A stretch of 11,979 bases of DNA from Promethearchaeota archaeon. Its GTDB lineage: Archaea; Asgardarchaeota; Lokiarchaeia; Sigynarchaeales; SOKP01. Location: NCBI GenBank assembly GCA_019894655.1, contig JAGXNZ010000031.1:1-11979 (forward strand). Direction: 5' to 3'. Numbering within the stretch: position 1 is the first letter of the stretch; every line of letters starts with the position of its first letter. Below are positions 7,364-11,979 of this stretch, in pieces. A program made the translations under genes and the position numbers. The notes under the pieces were generated by a model. That model made no database searches. It was not told the origin of the DNA and was given only the letters and a program-made list of their open reading frames with translations.

Positions 7364-7470
7364 GCTATAAGATTTTTTGTTCTTTTGAAGTTATTAGTTT
7401 TTACATTTTATAAATCTCATGGACTTTAGAAATTTAATAGTTTTTAAAATAACTATTACGTAATTAATAT

Positions 7471-7483
7471 AAAGAAAAAAAAC
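7471..7483 (-). terminator. T-rich terminator after the aminotransferase gene
   Basis: On the minus strand GTTTTTTTTCTTT begins 31 bases after the aminotransferase stop codon. An eight-T run with no hairpin fits archaeal termination and separates this gene from the herA operon. Confidence 0.5.
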
Positions 7484-7514
7484 AATGGTTTATGAGTTCA
7501 CTTAGTTCTGTCGA

Positions 7515-8696
7515 TTACTTTAAGAACTCCTCAATTATGTTATATACTTTTTCAAGTATTTTTAGTTCAGGTAAGAAGGTCAATCTCATATGTCCTCTCC
7601 CATATTCACCAAAACCTGAACCATAGACTAAGCAAACTCCTGTTTCTTTAAGCAAACTAACAACTAATTCCTTATCGTCTTTCCATTTCTTTAATTCTTC
7701 TAAATTTAGTTTAGGAAAAAGATAAAAAGCACCGTTAGGCTTAACGCACGAAATACCTTCAATTTTACGCAACCTGTCATATGAATAATCACGTCTTTCT
7801 TTGAGTTTTCTAACCATATCAACAGTATGACTACTGGGAGTTCTTAAAATGTCAATTGCGGCGAATTGTGCAATTGAGCTACTAGATAGACGAGCACGAG
7901 CCAATTTAGCAATACCATTTTTTAATTCTTCCAGTTTGTTTTCTGGATCATGATAGTATAGGTATCCAAGCCTCCACCCAGTTACTAAGTGAGTTTTTGA
8001 GAACCCATTTAATCCGATTATAGGAACATCTTTAGATAACGACGCAGGACATACATAAGGCTTTTCATAAGTAATCTGATCATAAATTTCGTCTGATAAA
8101 ATTGGTAAGTTATATTCTCCGGCAAGATTAATTATCTCTTTAATTTTTTTTTCTCCGTATAAAACACCCGTCGGATTATTAGGAGAACATATTAAGATTG
8201 CTTGAGTTTTCTTCGTAATTTTTTTTCTTATATCTTCAATATTGGGCTCCCAATCTTGTTGTTCATCTAGAACATATTCAACTGGCTTGCCATCATAAAA
8301 CTTAGTATAATTTATATATAAGGGGTAAGATGGACCAGGTATGAGTAATTCTTTACCGTTTTCGATTATACTCGAGATAATAAAATTGATTCCCTCTGTA
8401 ACACCCGATGTTACAACAATCTCGTCAGTACTAACGTTAAGATTTTGACTCTTAAGGAGTCTACTTATTTCTTCTCTTAATTCAATTACTCCTAATGAAT
8501 TTACATAATAATTCTTGCCTTTGCGACTATATTTAGATAGTGCATCAGAAATAAAACTTGGAGTCTGAAAATCGTAGATAACCGGATCGCCTATATTTAA
8601 GTGATACACGGTTTTACCACTTTTAGCAACCTCTTGAGCTACAGCTGCGATCTCTCGAATCGCATACTCTACACCTTTTACTCTATTAGTAAGCAT
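7515..8696 (-). CDS. PLP-dependent class I/II aminotransferase, AlaT-like (probable alanine aminotransferase)
   Basis: This 393-residue fold-type I enzyme probably transfers the amino group between alanine and 2-oxoglutarate in the cytoplasm; aspartate or another amino acid is possible. Visible motifs are NIGDP (34-38), GPSYPLY (121-127), SPNNPTG (171-177), the PLP-ring Asp202 and Tyr205 in SDEIYD, the Schiff-base Lys234 in GFSK, the phosphate-binding Arg242 in GWRLGY, GSGFGEYG (359-366), and the substrate-carboxylate Arg371 in HMRLTFLP. The length is normal and no key residue is missing. The NIGDP, LAR-R and GSGFGE.G.GH patterns resemble the Pyrococcus and Methanocaldococcus AlaT group. The ATG at 8694-8696 has no ribosome binding site; a TATA-like TATAAACTT at 8743-8751 would give a leader of about 25 bases. 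It looks like a single-gene unit. Confidence 0.9.
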   Translation of the reverse strand: MLTNRVKGVEYAIREIAAVAQEVAKSGKTVYHLNIGDPVIYDFQTPSFISDALSKYSRKGKNYYVNSLGVIELREEISRLLKSQNLNVSTDEIVVTSGVTEGINFIISSIIENGKELLIPGPSYPLYINYTKFYDGKPVEYVLDEQQDWEPNIEDIRKKITKKTQAILICSPNNPTGVLYGEKKIKEIINLAGEYNLPILSDEIYDQITYEKPYVCPASLSKDVPIIGLNGFSKTHLVTGWRLGYLYYHDPENKLEELKNGIAKLARARLSSSSIAQFAAIDILRTPSSHTVDMVRKLKERRDYSYDRLRKIEGISCVKPNGAFYLFPKLNLEELKKWKDDKELVVSLLKETGVCLVYGSGFGEYGRGHMRLTFLPELKILEKVYNIIEEFLK

Positions 8697-8742
8697 ATTG
8701 ATTAACCATTAACTTTTGGATTGTAATTAATCTAGTACAATT

Positions 8743-8751
8743 AAGTTTATA
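8743..8751 (-). promoter_or_regulatory. TATA-like element of the aminotransferase gene
   Basis: CTATAAACTT on the minus strand lies about 50 bases before the aminotransferase ATG, predicting a transcript start near 8720. Another AT-rich candidate lies at 8757-8769. Confidence 0.35.
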
Positions 8752-8769
8752 GAAAGAATAATTAAATAG

Positions 8770-8790
8770 CTTATCTTTCTGTAGGATAAG
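8770..8790. repeat. Small inverted repeat (CTTATC ... GATAAG)
   Basis: Six-base arms flank a 9-base loop between the Mrr-like gene and the aminotransferase gene. It lies about 20 bases past the Mrr-like stop and upstream of the aminotransferase TATA candidates. It could be a weak terminator hairpin or a regulator site, or chance. Confidence 0.25.
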
Positions 8791-8802
8791 AGAAATTGAA
8801 AT

Positions 8803-8809
8803 AAAAAAA
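8803..8809 (-). terminator. T7 tract right after the Mrr-like gene
   Basis: Seven T on the minus strand begin one base past the TAA stop of the small Mrr-like gene. It fits an archaeal T-tract terminator. Confidence 0.4.
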
Positions 8810-8810
8810 G

Positions 8811-9179
8811 TTAAAACTGAAATTCCCTATTACGTAGTTTTGAAACTAAATGCCCTCTTGAGAGTAGCTGGATTCCAAATTGCGAACTATAATCTCGCGA
8901 GAAATCTGTGGCGATATTACAAATCATAATTCCACCTTCTATTTCTGGTATATCAACACAAGCTTTATGAAGTTGACGTAATTGTGTTATAGAGATTTCT
9001 CTTTTCCAATCCCGAACAAAAACGCCATATTTCCCATACTCACCGTTATTAATAACAGCGTTAAATGTCCATAATTTTCCGGATTTACCCTTTAATTTTT
9101 TTGGGCCATTAATGAACTCGTATTTCTCAGAAAAGACCTTCTCAGTTAACTCTGTTAATGACTTATCTCCTAATGACAT
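8811..9179 (-). CDS. Small Mrr/PD-(D/E)XK-like protein with an unclear active site
   Basis: The 122-residue protein resembles the Mrr-type restriction endonuclease fold in layout. It has an N-terminal helix, a KSGKLWTFNAVI strand (32-43), a GVFVRDWKREI strand (52-62), a helix beginning ITQLRQL (64-70), a Gly-Gly-containing strand GGIMICN (82-88), and a GIQLLSRGHLVSKL end (102-115) that matches the family's GI-x-L-x-x-x-x-x-L close. In active Mrr proteins the first strand carries a Gly-x-Asp and the second Gln-x-Lys. Here they read TFN and RDWK, so the catalytic residues are either lost or shifted; Asp57 and Lys59 could form a D-x-K pair. It may bind DNA without cutting it. The ATG at 9177-9179 follows an AAGTGA element that is a passable ribosome binding site. 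The fold assignment is inferred by eye. Confidence 0.5.
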   Translation of the reverse strand: MSLGDKSLTELTEKVFSEKYEFINGPKKLKGKSGKLWTFNAVINNGEYGKYGVFVRDWKREISITQLRQLHKACVDIPEIEGGIMICNIATDFSRDYSSQFGIQLLSRGHLVSKLRNREFQF

Positions 9180-9193
9180 AAAATCACTTCTTT

Positions 9194-9227
9194 TACTATA
9201 TAAATATACTTTGTAAGTACTATATAA
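9194..9227. repeat. Direct repeat TACTATATAA, two copies
   Basis: Identical 10-base copies at 9194-9203 and 9218-9227 are offset by 24 bases upstream of the Mrr-like gene. On the minus strand the distal copy gives TTATATAG, a good TATA box with an expected transcript start near 9197. The pair may be a regulatory site or low-complexity AT coincidence. Confidence 0.35.
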
Positions 9228-9360
9228 GTGTTATTTAAATAGATATGGAAAATTATCTTAAAAATAAGTAATACACAGATAATATCACCGGAATATTTGT
9301 ATTGCCCTCAAGGTAACAACAATCTGGTTTACCGACAAAAATCCCTAAACAACAATTTTA

Positions 9361-10215
9361 TCAAAAAGAAGTCAATTTCTTGAATGAAAATAATTTATAT
9401 AAAGGATATTCACCGTTGATATCCGCCCCTTCATTCTTAATATAGGCTGTTAAATTTTGTTGCAGAAACTCAACCAATTTGACTTCTATCGTTTCACAAA
9501 TATTAGGACAATTTATAAAATCATCTATCAGATACTTACAGTTTTTTTTATAGAGAAAACAAAATTTCTTCATTTGTAAAGATAATCCTTCAGCAGAAAG
9601 AAGACTTAAATGATTCCATTGATCTTTAAAACCACCTAAATTTATAGGAGCAATCTTTCTGAGTTCTTTTAGTAAAAATCCAATATTTTTACTAGGAACT
9701 CCATTAACTAAATTTCCTAATCGCTTAGAAATTCCTTTTGATTCTTTTTTCGCTTCGATTTTGCATATAAATTTATATTTCTGTAAGAGTTCTTCAGCTT
9801 TTCTTGCTTTTTTAGGATATTTTATCTTCCACCCCGCGACTTTTTTACAACTTATGTCTTTATTTTCTGGATTTGAGAATCCTGTTGGATAAATCCAGCA
9901 TTGAGGTGGTTTTATTCCAGAATTGTGAATTAAACACCCATTTTTTTCTTTATCGAATAGAAAACATTTTCCAGTTTTTTCATTAAATCTTAACTGAAAA
10001 GAAAAAATATTGCTTCTAATAAAGTCGTTTACGCTAGCATATCCTCTTTTAATATATTCTTTAGCAAGAACCTTTGGAACATCAATTTTAATAGAGCAAC
10101 AATCTCCTTTACAAATATGAGGATCTATACAATTTGGACCTTCAATAGCAGATTTCATGAAATCATTAAATTGTAAAACAATCTGCCAAAAGTAATCATT
10201 ATTTTGATCTATCAA
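9361..10215 (-). CDS. YkgJ-like CxxCxxCC-family cysteine-rich protein (putative metal or Fe-S binding)
   Basis: The 284-residue protein carries the layout of the CxxCxxCC (YkgJ) family, thought to chelate zinc, iron or an Fe-S cluster but of unknown function. It shows Cys29, Cys35, Cys39 and Cys40 (C-x5-C-x3-CC), then GKCFLF with Cys84, GCLIH with Cys94, and PPQCWIYP with Cys106, matching the family's C-x-x-L, C-x-I-Y and RP-x-x-C-x-x-FP blocks. A C-terminal extension adds Cys219, Cys226, Cys236 and Cys240. No signal peptide or membrane helix is seen. The start is a TTG at 10213-10215 without a well-placed ribosome binding site; a TATA box about 25 bases upstream would make a leaderless message. 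The next in-frame ATG is codon 20 and would keep all cysteines. It is divergent from the URO-D gene. Confidence 0.65.
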   Translation of the reverse strand: MIDQNNDYFWQIVLQFNDFMKSAIEGPNCIDPHICKGDCCSIKIDVPKVLAKEYIKRGYASVNDFIRSNIFSFQLRFNEKTGKCFLFDKEKNGCLIHNSGIKPPQCWIYPTGFSNPENKDISCKKVAGWKIKYPKKARKAEELLQKYKFICKIEAKKESKGISKRLGNLVNGVPSKNIGFLLKELRKIAPINLGGFKDQWNHLSLLSAEGLSLQMKKFCFLYKKNCKYLIDDFINCPNICETIEVKLVEFLQQNLTAYIKNEGADINGEYPLYKLFSFKKLTSF

Positions 10216-10230
10216 GACATAAAAATAATC

Positions 10231-10249
10231 CTAATATATATTTAAAAAT
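10231..10249. promoter_or_regulatory. AT-rich TATA element in the divergent YkgJ-like / URO-D promoter
   Basis: TTTAAATATATA (minus) is centred about 25 bases before the TTG at 10215, predicting a leaderless transcript. The same AT-rich block could serve the plus-strand gene, whose other candidate, GATAAAATAAAA at 10261-10272, would give a leader of about 16 bases. The whole divergent gap is 94 bases. Confidence 0.35.
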
Positions 10250-10309
10250 TCTCTATTTCAGATAAAATAAAATTTTATTCATTTTAATCAAATTCCTTAT
10301 AGTTGAATT

Positions 10310-11389
10310 ATGAATTCCTACGAGCGCTATTTAGCAGTTTTCAACGATAGTGGACGAAAGAAGCTCGATAGAGTTCCCACCCATGTCCAATATATCACAG
10401 ATAAATTTATTGCTAAAAATAAAGAAAAAATATTAAGGCATTACACTGGAAAATTATTTAACAATCTATATTTCGATATCCCTCTGATCCTAGGGTTTGA
10501 TTCTATTTTTGCTCCATTTCCTCAAAGCTTAACATTTAAAAGCATTAAAATCGATAATGGAGAAGGGAAGAATGTTAGAATTCGAGAAAATGGACAAGCA
10601 TTTAGAAATAAGACAACATTTTATGAACGTGGTTATGTTAAAAATCTAGATGTTTTAAATGAGCTTATAGCTAGTTCAAAGATCCTAGAGAACTACGAGT
10701 TAATTAATAAAACTATAACCCGTTATGAAAATTTATCACCCTATATTTTTCCCATTTTAACAGTAAACGGTATATTCGATCGAGTGTGGAGAAGTATGGG
10801 TATGAATGATTTTAGCTATCATTTCAATAAAAACACAACCCTTTATAGAGAATTAATTAAATTCTACGCTCACATAGCTCAAACTAATTTGGAAGGTTTA
10901 ATAAACGCAACAGGAAATAGAGGCAAGATTATCACTCTCTTAGATGATGTTGCATATAAAGGAAATGTTATGATTTCACCTAAAAGGTGGGAACAAGATT
11001 TTATGCCCTATTACAAAAATATTAATTCAATTATTTCAGACGCTAATATGATTTCTCAAATACACTCTGATGGGGATCCCACAGAATTAATCCCTTCTTT
11101 TATGAAAGCGGGATTTCGAGGACTGCAAGGATTTGAAGGAGGTTGTGACCCTGTCTATATAAACGAACATTATCCTGATTTTGTTTTGATTGGATTTGTA
11201 GATGTATCTTTTTCCTTGCCATATGGAACTAGTGATCAAATCGAATCACATGTAAAAGAATTGTTTGATGTATTAAAAGAAAATAGACATTTCATTCTAG
11301 GGCCAAGTACGGTTATATTTAAAGAGATACCTTTAAAAAATGTAAGAAAATTTATGACCACAGCAAGAATTTATGGAAAATACAATTAG
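10310..11389 (+). CDS. Uroporphyrinogen decarboxylase (URO-D) superfamily protein, possible corrinoid-linked methyltransferase
   Basis: The 359-residue protein has the TIM-barrel layout of the URO-D superfamily, which includes haem-pathway URO-D and MtaA/CmuA-type methyltransferases. Signs are LLDDVAYKG (210-218), ISPKRWEQDFMPYY (222-235), IHSDGD (251-256), FVDVSFSLPYGTSDQI (296-311), and a tail ending AR-x-YGKY. The Arg-rich N-terminal RQAGR motif that binds the substrate in true URO-D is absent, so a haem-pathway role is unlikely. The methyltransferase zinc site is usually His-x-Cys plus a distant Cys; here His252 is followed by Ser-Asp, and Cys279 (GGCDP) is the only nearby cysteine. Many uncharacterised archaeal members share the H-S-D-G form, in my recollection. 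An in-frame stop sits two codons before this ATG, which fixes the start. No ribosome binding site is clear. Confidence 0.8.
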   Translation: MNSYERYLAVFNDSGRKKLDRVPTHVQYITDKFIAKNKEKILRHYTGKLFNNLYFDIPLILGFDSIFAPFPQSLTFKSIKIDNGEGKNVRIRENGQAFRNKTTFYERGYVKNLDVLNELIASSKILENYELINKTITRYENLSPYIFPILTVNGIFDRVWRSMGMNDFSYHFNKNTTLYRELIKFYAHIAQTNLEGLINATGNRGKIITLLDDVAYKGNVMISPKRWEQDFMPYYKNINSIISDANMISQIHSDGDPTELIPSFMKAGFRGLQGFEGGCDPVYINEHYPDFVLIGFVDVSFSLPYGTSDQIESHVKELFDVLKENRHFILGPSTVIFKEIPLKNVRKFMTTARIYGKYN

Positions 11390-11452
11390 GCTAGGTTAAT
11401 TTTTAATTAAATTTGTAAACTATTAACTTCGAGTCGATATTTTTCAATAAGT

Positions 11453-11979
11453 TTATTGTTTCTTGATTTTGTTTATTACTTCTTTTATATTTTTTTGAAG
11501 ATTCTTTACTTCACGCATTTGTTTACCAATTACATCCTGTTCTTTCTTTATAGGAGTAGTTTCTGATTGTCTTCCTTTTTCTAATTCTCTCCTGATTAAA
11601 TTATACGACTTTATCTGGTTTATATTATCTATGATATACTCAGTTACATTATTTCTGTTCGTTTTTATTCTTTGTAGTGTATCTAAAATTATTTTAATAT
11701 TATCAATAGAAGTCATCCAATAGCTTAAATTCTCATTCTCTCTTAAAAAATCAATAGTTTGATCGATAAATTCTAAACCCACTAATAATACGTTTTCAGA
11801 GTTAATTTCATGGGTCTGTTCGTTTGAAAAAGGTTCTAATCTTACTTCATCTAAAATATCAGAACTGTAGTTAATTATAATGTTTTCAATTGATAATTCA
11901 TGTTCAGGAGTAATATCTTTTGGATTAATTTCAGTGATTTCTGTCATAAGTTTGAGTTCATCCAACTCAATTTGAGTAA
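11453..11979 (-). CDS. Uncharacterised coiled-coil protein (start probably outside the window)
   Basis: I do not recognise this protein. The frame is open from the stop at 11453-11455 to the right edge. A TTG at 11963-11965 could start it, giving 170 residues, and the first in-frame ATG is at 11945-11947; neither has a good ribosome binding site, and the codons beyond them (Thr-Gln-Ile-Glu) read as ordinary protein, so the real start may be off the window. It is acidic in its first half, has a predicted helical middle (about 60-130), and ends in a Lys-rich coiled-coil-like helix (about 139-170). No cysteines, membrane segments or catalytic motifs are seen. It converges on the URO-D gene with a 63-base gap. 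Confidence 0.6.
   Translation of the reverse strand, partial: TQIELDELKLMTEITEINPKDITPEHELSIENIIINYSSDILDEVRLEPFSNEQTHEINSENVLLVGLEFIDQTIDFLRENENLSYWMTSIDNIKIILDTLQRIKTNRNNVTEYIIDNINQIKSYNLIRRELEKGRQSETTPIKKEQDVIGKQMREVKNLQKNIKEVINKIKKQ
11952..11977. repeat. Overlapping inverted repeats built on TTGAGT / ACTCAA
   Basis: TTGAGTT (11952-11958) pairs with AACTCAA (11964-11970) across a 5-base loop. ACTCAA (11965-11970) pairs again with TTGAGT (11972-11977) across one base, so the middle copy could pair with either side. The stretch lies in the probable coding or start region of the last gene. Confidence 0.3.

Noticed and set aside
8811..9179. Restriction-modification system
   Set aside because: No methyltransferase or specificity subunit is nearby, and the nuclease motif of the small protein is not convincing.
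1..11979. tRNA, rRNA, CRISPR array, insertion sequence or attachment site
   Set aside because: Reading the gaps on both strands showed no tRNA-like cloverleaf sequence, regularly spaced repeats, transposase gene or terminal repeats. Short or degenerate RNA genes could still be missed without a covariance search.

Overview
The window is low-GC DNA that looks archaeal. The main evidence is the four-gene cluster herA-nurA-mre11-rad50, which is characteristic of archaeal DNA-end resection. Supporting signs are T-rich terminators without strong hairpins, TATA-like boxes about 25-30 bases before likely transcript starts, a small histone-fold protein, and an archaeal-type alanine aminotransferase. 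The AT richness and gene content would fit an Asgard or another low-GC archaeal lineage, but nothing here fixes the phylum.

Layout from left to right. Bases 1-57 (minus) hold the first 19 codons of a gene leaving the window, probably an ACR3-type arsenite exporter. Bases 58-565 are a long AT-rich intergenic region. A 65-residue histone-fold protein follows on the plus strand (566-763) and converges on the repair operon. The operon runs on the minus strand from 7283 to 839 in the order herA, nurA, mre11, rad50. Upstream, also on the minus strand, are an AlaT-like aminotransferase (7515-8696), a small Mrr/PD-(D/E)XK-like protein with an unclear active site (8811-9179), and a cysteine-rich CxxCxxCC (YkgJ-like) protein (9361-10215). 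A URO-D superfamily protein is read divergently on the plus strand (10310-11389). A coiled-coil protein of unknown function on the minus strand (from 11453) probably crosses the right edge.

How the genes work together. From known archaeal systems, Mre11-Rad50 senses and trims double-strand breaks, while the HerA translocase drives the NurA nuclease to resect the 5' strand and leave a 3' tail for RadA. All four proteins keep most of their signature motifs, so the operon looks functional. Points of interest are: nurA, whose open frame and a strong Shine-Dalgarno sequence place its start at ATT, 68 codons before the first ATG; Mre11, with GNHG in place of GNHD; Rad50, with a short coiled coil; and a perfect palindrome between the predicted TATA box and transcript start of herA. 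The other genes look like metabolic or uncharacterised neighbours. I found no tRNA, rRNA, CRISPR array or insertion sequence. No clearly new multi-gene system is visible; the nurA start is the strongest unusual observation.
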